Shown here: positions 45,671 through 56,220 of the stretch, piece by piece
Numbering within the stretch: position 1 is the first letter of the stretch
Layout of the letters: every line of letters starts with the position of its first letter
From: Daphnia pulex
Taxonomy: Eukaryota; Arthropoda; Branchiopoda; Diplostraca; Daphniidae
DNA length: 64,000 nucleotides
NCBI RefSeq assembly: GCF_021134715.1
Contig: NC_060023.1
Location: 1,736,001 to 1,800,000, forward strand
Reading direction: 5' to 3'
The notes under the pieces: generated by a model
What the model saw: only the letters and a program-made list of their open reading frames with translations
The model's database searches: none
What the model was told of the DNA's origin: nothing
Program-made: the position numbers and the translations under genes

Positions 45671-47891
45671 CCCGCGACGCCTGTATAACATTTCAGCATT
45701 CGAATACATATTTAGCGTTATTCTACGTTGTTCTTAATGGGCAATCGTTTTGTATAATTCCACAATCCCAGAAGAAGTGGAACCATATGATCTTAATTGT
45801 TTAAATTCAACTTTGAATTATGACTTGTAGAATTGGCAATGTGTTTTCTTAAAAAACAGAAAGTACAACGTTAACATTTTACGACGTCGGCATTATTTAT
45901 AAATCTCTAATACTATTTGGTGGGACAAATAAACGATTCAAAACATTACCAACTCTCTTCAAACAAATTTAAATTAGGGGAACGCAGTGCACGATCGTCT
46001 ATTTCTGAAAAATGGGCGGAGCTACACTTCTAGATTACCGAATTCGCCGACGTAACGTACGCCGACGGTCCTCGCCATCGGGCCTCTTCTTTCCTCGCCA
46101 ACGGCCCTCTTCGGTCCTCACCATCGCTTCAGGGAAACATAAACCGGTCACAAAATCGTGCTTCAATAAGCTGGATGGAATAACGATGCTTAAAATAAAA
46201 ATGCTAAAGCTAAAATCACTCGTTTCCTAAAACATGAAAGAATTGATTAATCGATTAGACTATTGCGTGCGAATTCACCCAACGTGAGTCATTTTAAAGA
46301 CAGGGAGGTCCCCAGTAAATAGGTTCTTCCGTCCATCCTATGACGTCACCATCACTCGATCATCCCGGTACCTGTTTGATGTAATCATTATTAATGCACA
46401 CATTATCCAATGTAGGTTATTTTCAATTGATATCCAATCTCGTCGAGGAATGAAAAACTACCACAAATCCACGAAGGGAATGTCGATAAGAACAACGTGC
46501 ACCTGCCAAAATTTCTAATTGCACATTTAACCGACCTTCCTGCTATTCAACAACAGTTTCCACCCAAGTGATTTCTCCCTCTAGACTCTCATATTTGCTT
46601 TTCTTTTTTTCCTTTTCCCCTTTTTTCTCGCCATTTTCTTCTCTTCTTTCGCTTCCTCTTCGTGTGAATGAATGGAGTCTGAATTGGATGAATGTGTGTG
46701 TGAAAATGAGTGTGCCTGCTGATTTGAATTAATATGTCTCAATAAAATATCTTAAACTAAAACCACCATTTGATTGTGTTTTTATTACTTAGCATTAGCA
46801 ACATTTAGATTGTCATTTTTATTAATCGTACACGGAAATTTCAAAATAAAAGGCAAACAATGTTTTCTGTGAAAAACATTTCGGGAAAACCGTTTATGGC
46901 CGACAAAATTAAGGTTAGGTTAGGTTCAGAAAAATACTGGTAGCTGATTTTGTTCACGGAGCCGAAAGGGCAATTAACAATTCATGCTTTAATTCTTCAA
47001 TTTTAAGTACCATCTTTTTCTCAAGGTTTCATAAAAAGTTACTTTATTTCGCATTGCATTAATAAGAAAAAATTTAATAACATTCAATTTTGTCTCTAGA
47101 AAACTTACTTTTTTAGAAAATAAAATTGAATTTTAATCTTGTCGTTTCTTTACATAAATGCGGTAGCTAATAGGAAACGCTGCTGACGTATACTTCCTTA
47201 TTCTCGTACAATTTCATTCAACTGAAAAGTCATAATGGAATTGCCAAAGTCCATATAGCACATTATATTTTCTTCCTTTCCATTTTCCTATTGTTCGATT
47301 ATTCATAGGTCATGACGATTGACTTTGGGAATGACGCATTCTATTCTAAACAGCGAACTGTTGCCATTGCGAGATCATTACGCGCGCTTTTTAAAAACGC
47401 ATTCACTAATCGATTGTCGGCAGAAACCGCGAAATATCAAAGTGAATGTGATCCCTAATCCCTGTGGTCCTACACACAATAAAGTATTTTTGACAATATG
47501 ATGTAGTGGCATCATAAATATCAGAAATACCGAGAAATACACACACCGTCATAAATGTGGTGGCCAAGTTCTTTAGATAAGCGAAACGCGGCGAAACGAA
47601 AACCAATTCGCCACGATCCGCCCTTTATCAGACGGCAGTGGATTTCTTGATGGTGACAGTAGAGACACAACTTGCTAGTTAGTGGGTAACAGCAGACAGT
47701 TTGCTACATTTATTTGAATTTGAATTTTTTTAAATAAAAAAATTTGCATTTTTTTCAGTTGTGCAGTTAACAACGCAACGAATAGAGTGAACGTGATAAA
47801 AACATAGAAAATTCAAAATTGGTGGCGAAAAAAGTTCCAGATTGGCCATCGGAAAATTGCTTGTTTAATCGTGACGGGTTTCCTGTTAAAA
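45671..47891. other. Long intergenic stretch, no coding gene seen
   Basis: Contains the P4HA 3' region (AATAAA at 45928-45933), a pyrimidine-rich run near 46590-46660, a second AATAAA near 46741 and a short TTAGGTTAGGTT run near 46916. Open frames are short and unsupported. Confidence 0.45.
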
Positions 47892-49192
47892 ATGGGACTG
47901 CAGTTCTATTTGGATGGAACACAGCAAATTGCGGAGGAGGATCAAACAACACCGAAATCGGCCAATGACGTCGTAAACGAGCGCTATCAAATATTTGAGA
48001 GTTATTTCAACGATTCTCTTTCGGATATTGACACACCATTCAAGCGGATACTATTTTGGAATGACGTGATCTAACGAATTATCAAGTAACCTAACTCTTC
48101 ATCGTTACCTTTAAAAACAATATAATTTTACTTTAGGTTTATGGGAACAAGGATTACGGTATTGGGATCGGCCGCGACGCCATGAAGAAATCAGGCTGCC
48201 CAGTTTGGCAGTGTGAAACTTCGGATAACCGCAGTGACGTCATGGAATACGACGCCGTTGTGTTTCACCTTCGCACCTGGACAATTAATGACCTGCCGGA
48301 AGGTAGATCACAAAATCAGCGCTACGTTCTTTGGAGCTTGGAATCGGCTGCGTGGTTCGCCGATACGATTCGAATGGCGAATTTCTTCAACTGGACCATG
48401 ACGTACCGTTGGGACTCGGATATCGTGGGTCCTTACGGTTACATAGTACCAACTGGAGACGTCGCTCTTCATCCCAGTGAAGACGAAATGAAATTCTATT
48501 TGTCTAAACCTACACCAGTCAACTACGCCAAGGGGAAAACGAAAATGGCTGCTTGGTTTGTTTCAAACTGTAACTCTGCGAGCAGTCGGAATGAGATGGT
48601 CAAAATTCTTCGAAAATACATTGACGTCGATGTTTACGGTAACTGTGAGACATTAAAGTGCCCTAAGGCAGATAATGTGAATGACTCTAGCGAAGATTGT
48701 CGACAAATGGCTGCCAAGAAATACAAGTTTTATTTGTCCCTAGAAAATTCGCTGTGTCGAGATTACATCACTGAAAAGTATGAAAATATATGCTGATAGA
48801 TTCACTGAAGTCAAATAATGATGTTCTGATTTTATTTCACTGTCAGGTTCTTCGGCATGATGCACTACCCGATAATACCAATCGTTTTCAGCCTTCACGA
48901 AGACCACGAATTAATAGCGCCGACGCATTCGTTCATCAACGCCGCCAAATTTGAAAACATAAATAAGCTGGCTGATTATCTGATCATGCTCGACAACAAC
49001 GACACGCTGTACAACGAATATTTTTGGTGGAAGCCTCATTTCCAAGTGCGCGACAGCCCAAAGTACACTAGTAAAGGCATGTGCCATTTGTGTGCTGCTC
49101 TCCATAACACGACGATGCCAATGAAATTCTATCCCAGCATAATCGACTGGTGGGAAAAAGAAATGTGCATTATTTCTCCGCAAATCGCATAA
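47892..49192 (+). CDS. GT10 alpha-1,3-fucosyltransferase A (intron-containing)
   Basis: Golgi-type transfer of fucose from GDP-fucose to glycans. Exons 47892-48065, 48137-48777 and 48847-49192 join in phase to 386 residues. Domain signs are NFFNWTMTYRWDSDI, the donor-binding motif YKFYLSLENSLCRDYITEKFF split by the second intron, and the LYNEYFWW block with a CHLC cysteine pair near the C-terminus. The first intron donor (GAC/GTGATC) is weak. The start is uncertain: an in-frame hydrophobic stretch (IACLIVTGFLL) lies just upstream of the first ATG but has no ATG of its own. The membrane anchor may therefore begin in an unseen exon or be lost. It is the most diverged member of the array. Confidence 0.75.
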
Positions 49193-49476
49193 ATGTTTTA
49201 ATTGTATCCTTGTCATTGCTTTACGTTAACTTCAATATAATTTAATCAAAGTGTCAAGAGTTTAATTCAGGTTGATTTCATTTTGCTAAAAGTTAGGACT
49301 TCACTGGCACGCCCTCCATTATAGAGAGAACCCTAAAGCGTTTTACGCCTCTCGCTTTTCTCTGAACAAGGTAAAGGAAAAACCGGATGTGGTTTCACTA
49401 TCCGGCAGTAGCTCAAACTAAAAGAAAAGAACACAAAGAACCATGCACGCGGAGTTGTCTACTTCAGTCTTAGAAG

Positions 49477-50727
49477 ATGACGTCGTTCATTCGATCAAGA
49501 ATGTTGTCGTTCTCGAACGGCAATTTTTCAATCGTCAAAATTCTAACTTTCTCGTTTGTTTTAGGGTATTTCGTGTTTAGTTATCGTCACTTTAACACTA
49601 CACCAACAGAAACAACAGAAACAACAGAAATGAAAACAAGTGTTCAGCAGCACAAAATCCGTCAGAAAAACGAAACGAAAACGATTTTAGTGTGGAATGC
49701 TGCGGAACGAGCGGAAGTGCGAATCTTTGGTAAGGGCAAAGACGTTTTTGCCAATCAAAATTGCACTTACACTCGATGCGAAATTGTCGATAACAGAATG
49801 GAGCGTCCCCTCGAACATTACGACGCAATCGTCGTGGTATTCAATAGCGAATTCACATCCGCCAATCAAGTAAAGATGCCCAGGTTTCAGTTCGACCGAA
49901 AGAAAAGTCAACGCCTCGTCTTCTTCACACAGGAACCTCCCATAGCGCTGCTCCCTCATTACAACATGGGTCAATTAACACATTTTTTCAATTGGACAAT
50001 GACGTACAGAATGGACGCCGATATTCGTTTACTTTACGGCCGGATTATCCCGAAAGAAAAGGCTCCCAGGACGTTAGAAGAGGTGAAACAATTGAGAGAA
50101 AAGGACCGTGATTCTGTGGTTAAACCAAGTCACCACAAGACGAAAACAATCGCCTGGATGGTCACCCATTGCGATACTCACGGTCAAAGAGAAGCTTACA
50201 TCGAAGAGCTAGTCAAATACATCGAAGTTGATGTGTATGGGCCTTGCGGGACCTTGTCTTGTCCTCGTCACAGTATCTATATTTCAGTCCCATCGTGCTA
50301 CGATTTGCTCGAGTCAACCTACAAATTCTACTTGTCATTCGAAAACACCATTTGTCCAGATTACGTCACTGAAAATTTCTTTAAAACTCTGGGTCGAAAC
50401 ATAGTCCCGATCGTCTACGGAGGAGCAGACTACACCCAACACGCACCGCCCCATTCGTACATCGACGCCCGCAAGTTCAAACCCAAAGAGTTGGCGGGAT
50501 TTTTAAAAATACTCGACGAAAACGACGAGCTCTACAACGAGTATTTCTGGTGGAAAGATTATTATAGCGTGGAGTCCACACTGGAGGAGAGAAGTCGTCA
50601 CGCCTTTTGTGATTTGTGTCAAAAACTGCACGAGGCCGAAGATGGTGACTACCAATCTTATCCGGATATGGATTCTCAATGGGGCAATGGCAACCAATGT
50701 CAAACGTTTTATCCTACTTGGCTTTAA
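49477..50727 (+). CDS. GT10 alpha-1,3-fucosyltransferase B (intronless)
   Basis: Type II Golgi enzyme of 416 residues in one exon. A short cytosolic tail, an anchor (ILTFSFVLGYFVFSY, about residues 24-38) and a Thr-rich stem precede the catalytic domain: KTILVWN, HFFNWTMTYRMDADI, then YKFYLSFENTICPDYVTENFF and YGGADYTQHAPPHSYIDARK. The usual DYVTEK lysine is Asn here, while the three other complete copies and the pseudogene keep Lys, so donor binding or activity may be altered. It lies 284 bases after copy A on the same strand. Confidence 0.88.
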   Translation: MTSFIRSRMLSFSNGNFSIVKILTFSFVLGYFVFSYRHFNTTPTETTETTEMKTSVQQHKIRQKNETKTILVWNAAERAEVRIFGKGKDVFANQNCTYTRCEIVDNRMERPLEHYDAIVVVFNSEFTSANQVKMPRFQFDRKKSQRLVFFTQEPPIALLPHYNMGQLTHFFNWTMTYRMDADIRLLYGRIIPKEKAPRTLEEVKQLREKDRDSVVKPSHHKTKTIAWMVTHCDTHGQREAYIEELVKYIEVDVYGPCGTLSCPRHSIYISVPSCYDLLESTYKFYLSFENTICPDYVTENFFKTLGRNIVPIVYGGADYTQHAPPHSYIDARKFKPKELAGFLKILDENDELYNEYFWWKDYYSVESTLEERSRHAFCDLCQKLHEAEDGDYQSYPDMDSQWGNGNQCQTFYPTWL

Positions 50728-51439
50728 TAAAATGTTGAAAAATAAAAATAATAAACTGTTTTGATGGCGTCAAGACGTCAGTAAGCACAGAATATTAAAG
50801 GATTGTCAAACCATAGTAAAATTTAAAAAAAAATTTACTAATAGTTTGCCATCCTTTTATTAAGTTTTATGTGTAAACTAATAACTACATGTAAAATAAA
50901 ATATACTTTAAAAAGAAAAGAGAGCTTTAATTGTTTTTTAAAATATTTAGGAAATTATTAATCGCTATTTTTTTTTACCAATTTTGAGCTTTGAAGAAAA
51001 CTTAATAACGCTAAAAGGAGAAATACTTTTGGTTGTTGATCCACCTTTAAAGCCAAAAAACAAGACTATAAATTGTTGGGTGGTTACACAGTGCGTAACG
51101 GATCGCAACGAAACAGCGGGGGTGGCTTAATGGAGGGAAACGTTCACACCAGAGGTTAAAGAGTCCATACTGCACCCACCCCGATTCAATTAATAATATT
51201 ACATTCCTATTAACCGACAAAATGACAAAAATGTTCCCTATGGTCCTGGCTGCGGGTCCCTTGGTACGAATCAGACAAATAAGAAAAACAGGTCCGATTT
51301 CCGCTCCCAATTTTACACTATCCGACAATACACGCTAAAAGCGTAGAGAACCGAAACACTTTAAAGAATGGTACACGTTGGATACTTCAGTTATTCAAAA
51401 AAACGTTAAGTTGTTCATTCAAAAATGTTGTCGTCGTTT
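50728..51439. other. Intergenic stretch in the fucosyltransferase array
   Basis: An AATAAA near 50743 fits the end of copy B. Otherwise AT-rich with a 93-codon minus-strand frame that has no support. Confidence 0.4.
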
Positions 51440-52330
51440 CGGCCAAAAATGTTGTTGCTCTTTTGGCTAAATTTGTTCGTTCATCCATCAAAGATACTGT
51501 CGTTTTTGAACAGGAGGATTTCACACAGAAAAGCTTTGACTTTGTCGTTTGTTGCAGGTTATTTTGTGCTCATCTAACTGCAGTTGAACACTAACCTGAC
51601 AAGATCGCCAAAGTTTCAGCACAGATTCCGTCGCATATCCGAAACGAAAAGGATTTTAGTGTGAAACAGTGCGGATCGAGCGGAAGTTCGAGTTTTCGGC
51701 ATGGGCAATGTCGTTTTTGCCAATCAAAATCGTCAAAAGAGGTTAAACAATTAAGAGAAAAAGTTCGTAATAATCAAGTTAAACGAATTCACAACACGAA
51801 AACAATTGCCTGGATGGTTTCTCATTGTGATACTCACGGTCAAAGAGAAGCTTACATCGAAGAGCTAATCAAATTCATCGACGTCGATGTGTGTGGACCG
51901 TGCGGGACCTTGTCTTGTCCTCGTCACGATTTTACATAGTTCAGATCCGCAGTGTTACGACATGCTCGAGTCGACTTACAAATTCTACTTGTCATTCGAA
52001 AATGCCATTTGTCCAGACTACGTCACTGAAAAGATTTTTCAAAATTCTGGCTCACGACATACGACATACGACCGGGACGGTCGTCTACGGAGGAGCAGAC
52101 TACAGTCAACACACACCGCCTCATTCGTACATCGACGCTCGCAAATTCAAACCGAAAGTCTTGGCGGGATTTAAAAAAATACTCGATGAAGACGACGAGC
52201 TCTACAAGAGTATTTCTGGTGGAAAAATTACTACAGTGTGGAATATAGCATTGAAGACATGTCACGCCACGTATTTTGTGATTTGTGTCAAAAACTGCAC
52301 GAGCAGAAAAAAATGACATCCGAACTTATC
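51440..52330 (+). pseudogene. Decayed fucosyltransferase copy, related to B
   Basis: The sequence follows copy B closely: the anchor region near 51480-51570 aligns at DNA level, and blocks such as HDTHGQREAYIEELIKFIDV, YKFYLSFENAICPDYVTEK and the GADYSQHTPPHSYIDARK segment are recognisable. Much of the stem and early catalytic domain (about 370 bases of copy B) is missing near 51735, and the rest shifts frame several times, so no full enzyme can be made. It keeps Lys in DYVTEK, which copy B has lost, so it branched before that change or the change is recent in B. Confidence 0.85.
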
Positions 52331-52987
52331 CCGATCTTAAAATTACATTCTTCAAAATTACATGACTTTAGAAAAATTTTGATTTAATTTATCCATCAAA
52401 TTAAAAATTTAAACTCTATGAAAAATCAATTAAACATTTTTAGGTCTTGCGAGAAATTTGTTGTTGTTGTAATTACTTCCATGTCTGAGTTTACCGCTTG
52501 CAGCACCATCTTCCAGACAACCGCTCGATTACGAAGTAGAAGCTAAAGACAACGTGAAGTCGTGAAGCGCCAGACATCGCTGTATACTTTCCTATACCAA
52601 CTCCATTCAAATTTTTATTAACTGATAAAATCGGTTTCCCCCGGGTCGCTGGGGGCCGTTAGTTGTCGTAGGTCATGTCACTATTCTGGCCCCTTTATCA
52701 GATAAAATGGAAAGGGAGGTATGAGATTATTTGGGACAGAATTTTACCTCCGGCAGACAGGGGGGGAAACAGACCTGACCTTTGGTAATAATAGACGCAA
52801 GACTTCGACATCACTTTCTCCTGATGAAATACGTTCCATCGAATAGAGCCGTCAACAGAGTCAGAAACCAAAAGGCCACGGCTGGAGTGCAGTCAGCCAA
52901 CTTTTCCCGGAATAGCAACACGTTCAATTGTGCCCACCCTCATCCTCAATCAGTTAAAGTGTCGTAAAAACAATAAGCGCAATCAAA
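52331..52987. other. Intergenic stretch in the fucosyltransferase array
   Basis: No coding signal apart from unsupported short frames. A GC-rich CCCCCGGGTCGCTGGGGG run lies near 52637. Confidence 0.4.
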
Positions 52988-54214
52988 ATGAAAAACACTT
53001 GCCATCAAAGAATTTTATCTGCAGTGAAAACGAAGAAATCGCTGGTGATATTTGCGCTAACAAATTTGGTCTTCTTACTTCAGCTGTACACACCCGTCGA
53101 GTATTCCGTTTTCGACACCTTCTCGAAAATAACGGGATTGACTCGCAAAAACAAAACGATTTTAATTTGGAACAGCCCACAAATTCTGGACACCGCCCCG
53201 TTTGGCTTGGGACACGAGCCTTTCATCGCACACGGGTGCGAAGTCTCAGATTGTATCGTCTTTGACCAGCCAAAAATTTTGCCTCTAGAAGAATACGATG
53301 CCATCCTAGTGCATGTGCATGAGCTGTGGAAGACTCGCATGCCAGATTTCCATAGGCAAAAGCATCAGCGTTTCGTTTTTCTAACCCAAGAATCGCCCAA
53401 CTCGATGCACACAATTGACGTTACCAAAATGGGGAATTTTTTTAACTGGACCATGAGCTACAAATTAAATTCGGACGTCCAGCTGCTTTACGGTCGCATC
53501 CATCCGGAATCGACAGCTCCGAAAACACTCGAGGAGACGCACCGGATGACTGAAGCGATGCATCTTCCATCGGCCAGGAATTACGCGGCCAATAAAACTC
53601 GGCTGGTCGTCTGGATGGCATCTCATTGCGCCACAAACAGTTTACGAGAAACGTACGTTAAAGAACTGAGCAAATACATTCCGGTTGATATTTACGGAAG
53701 ATGCGGCAATTTGAGTTGCCCTCACAGCAAAACAAATTACGTGTCTGATCCAAAATGCTACGAAATGATGGAAACGAAGTACAAATTCTACTTGTCATTT
53801 GAAAATTCCATCTGCAACGATTACGTGACGGAGAAATACTTCGAAATCATGAACCACAACATGATCCCTATCGTTTACGGTGGGGCCAATTACAGCCAAT
53901 TCACACCCCATCATTCGTACATCAACGCCCTGGATTTTACACCGGAGAAACTGGCCCAGTACCTGCTGTTGCTCGACGCCAACGACAATTTTTACAACGA
54001 ATATTTCTGGTGGAAGGATCACTACCGAGTGGAAAGCGGAGTGGAGCAAATGGCGCAACACGCTTTCTGCGATCTCTGCAAGAAACTTCACCAGGACGAG
54101 AGTGTAACCAAATTCTACCCCGAATTAGTGTCGCAATGGCACCCAAAAACACAGTGTAGAGATTTTAGTTCTTGGGAGAAAAGTACAACTACATCATCTA
54201 TACTTCTGCCATAG
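52988..54214 (+). CDS. GT10 alpha-1,3-fucosyltransferase C (intronless)
   Basis: 408 residues in one exon, type II topology: MKNTCHQRI tail, anchor LVIFALTNLVFLLQLYTPV (about residues 19-37), stem, and catalytic domain with KTILIWNS, FFNWTMSYKLNSDVQLLYG, YKFYLSFENSICNDYVTEKYF and YGGANYSQFTPHHSY, ending with the CDLCKKLH cysteine pair. All key motif residues including the Lys are present. It is closest to copy D: the catalytic domains share long identical runs such as NHNMIPIVYGGANYSQF, so the two are recent duplicates. Confidence 0.9.
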   Translation: MKNTCHQRILSAVKTKKSLVIFALTNLVFLLQLYTPVEYSVFDTFSKITGLTRKNKTILIWNSPQILDTAPFGLGHEPFIAHGCEVSDCIVFDQPKILPLEEYDAILVHVHELWKTRMPDFHRQKHQRFVFLTQESPNSMHTIDVTKMGNFFNWTMSYKLNSDVQLLYGRIHPESTAPKTLEETHRMTEAMHLPSARNYAANKTRLVVWMASHCATNSLRETYVKELSKYIPVDIYGRCGNLSCPHSKTNYVSDPKCYEMMETKYKFYLSFENSICNDYVTEKYFEIMNHNMIPIVYGGANYSQFTPHHSYINALDFTPEKLAQYLLLLDANDNFYNEYFWWKDHYRVESGVEQMAQHAFCDLCKKLHQDESVTKFYPELVSQWHPKTQCRDFSSWEKSTTTSSILLP

Positions 54215-54681
54215 AGAATGCAATGAAATCTATCTTTTCAAAAAACCTTAACCGTTCGATTGATGAAATTTGATTTTTTGAGGCTGAATAAAATTTCGTG
54301 TTCAACTTTCATGTGCAAAATACAGTCTCTACATAAAAAATAATTTTTGACCATCAATTCATATGTTGGATGCCGCTGATTGGGAAACGTAAATGACCTT
54401 CACCTTCAGCCCTTCGACACTTAGTAATAGGGGAGGAAATTTACTTTGAGAAATTTTAAACGAAGGACAGGGTGTTTCACTGGAGACATAAAACTGGGCC
54501 TAATCTGCAGTCGTTGCACAAATAAGTTTTGTAACGAACCCTGACTGAGTAAACAAAAACGGCAAGAGAAAACAGTTCCAGTCAACAAGCCTAGCTCAGG
54601 AATAATTGTACTCCATACTATGCAATAACCAAAGCCACCAAACAGTCAAAAAGGAAGAATAAGAAGATAAATGTTTCCTAC

Positions 54682-55480
54682 CTTTGTGCCTGGGAAATAC
54701 AGCCAGGCGCCGCCCATCCACAAGTGCTCCATCTGCAGAAAAGTTGAATCCACCAGCCTGAATGGGAAAAAGGGGGTCCTCGTGAATACCCCCACACTCT
54801 CATGGGTGTACACGAGGACAAAGGAGATTTAGAGAAAGGGGAAGAAGAGATCCGTCACACTCGAGCAGCATCGGTAGTATCTCCAATCAGGTGTTTGTCT
54901 AAATGAAAAATGAAAATTGGGTTATTACGAGAAATATTACAAGACAACAAGTAAGGAAAAGTTGAAAAAGAGACAGTGGGTAAACCCTACACGGGAGAAT
55001 TCAATGTTTCCACTGCATTTGTGGAAGTCATGCATCGTTAAAATATCTAGCAGATCACATAACAAAAGTTGAATCAAACATAAATTTGTTACCCAAGCGA
55101 TGATACTGAAATTGCTGCTGCAGGTCAATACCAGCACGAGAAAAACTTGCAGCACAGGCAATGAGTTGTGATGATTTCTGTTGGCTTGTTCAGGCCTGAA
55201 ATTTACACAAAGGAAAAGGTTACATAGTGCAAACATATTACAATGCCTTGACAGGACTCTTAGATGATAAATGCTTGGAACAGGTTTCTCTTCTATTTAC
55301 TATACCATATTCATTCTACTTGTATTTTTAGCTTTATTTACCTGCTGAGCAGCACAGAGTTTGTACGAGGCAAAAGGCCAAAAGCTAGGACACTATAGTT
55401 CACACAACGACCACATTTTTGTGATTTAATTTGCTGTTCTACTTTTTCGTGCAGCCACGTCCCACGTGCACGTTTCCAGT
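54682..55480 (-). ncRNA. Candidate spliced non-coding RNA
   Basis: Minus-strand exon-like segments have canonical borders: one ending at 55342 (CAG/GTAAAT), one at 55093-55195 (TTTCAG before, TTGG/GTAACA after) and one at 54682-54898 (ATTTAG before, AAG/GTAGG after). No frame stays open across them and no protein is recognised, so a non-coding transcript is the simplest reading. Chance splice-like signals remain possible. Confidence 0.25.
54778..54817. repeat. Short hairpin
   Basis: CCTCGTG and CACGAGG, with the adjacent inner TACCCCC and GGGTGTA, form an imperfect stem around a loop of about ten bases. It lies within the third exon of the candidate RNA. Confidence 0.5.
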
Positions 55481-56220
55481 TCTGACGGTAGCAATCAGCA
55501 GACGACTTTTGACTTGAAAGAAATCGATAGAAACCATAAAATAGATTCCTACCTCTATAAATCCAAACCGCTCAACACGATAAAAATGATTTTAACCGAG
55601 CAATGTAATTAAACTGAGAAATTTAAATTACATTTTTTAAATATTGGAGCTCTCTTATATAAAGTAAATTTCCATTTTCCATCTTGCCTTGCTGCCACAC
55701 CCAATAAGTTATGAGAAATGGCATGAAAGGATTCTTATTCGTTTTATTGAATAATACAAACACAAAAAACCATATAATAACCGTAAAATTATAGAAAACA
55801 GCTGTTGCGGCGCTTTTGTTACACAAATTAAATCGACTTTCATGGCGGTATGAAATAGAAACGCGGTGGAATCGTGGCAGGTGCGAAAGAAATTAACAGA
55901 CACACGGACTGATTGAACTTGCTCTCACACATAGCCAATACGGGGAACTATATAGTATATACTTATACGAGGAAAGTTCTTTCACACTGGTGACAGAGTA
56001 CAACGTAACGGCAGCACGCAACGAAATGGTACTAAAGCGAAACGTACTCTATTACACCGTCACGTTTAGCATTCCGTTACGCCACTTATTAAGTCCAACT
56101 TTCCGCTCAAGGCTTATTAAACTGGACGATCGAGTCGTTTTTACACGTTGATTTCACCAGTACGCCACAAAATTGAATCACGAGCGGTTGCTAGAGAGAT
56201 GCGCTCCAATTAAATCAAAA

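Larger units (their letters stand above)
54215..56220. other. Long intergenic stretch between fucosyltransferases C and D
   Basis: No coding gene is supported. It contains the spliced-RNA candidate described separately (54682-55480 minus) and a short hairpin at 54778-54817. Confidence 0.45.

Noticed and set aside
46905-46930. TTAGGTTAGGTT as an internal telomere repeat
   Set aside because: Only about two units, which chance can explain.
47871-47891. GTG at 47871 as start of fucosyltransferase A
   Set aside because: Nuclear animal genes rarely start at GTG; the first ATG is at 47892, though the true start may lie in an unseen upstream exon.
56173-56220. Upstream extension of fucosyltransferase D
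   Set aside because: The frame is open but begins with TTG and has no ATG before 56221; the membrane anchor follows normally from the ATG.
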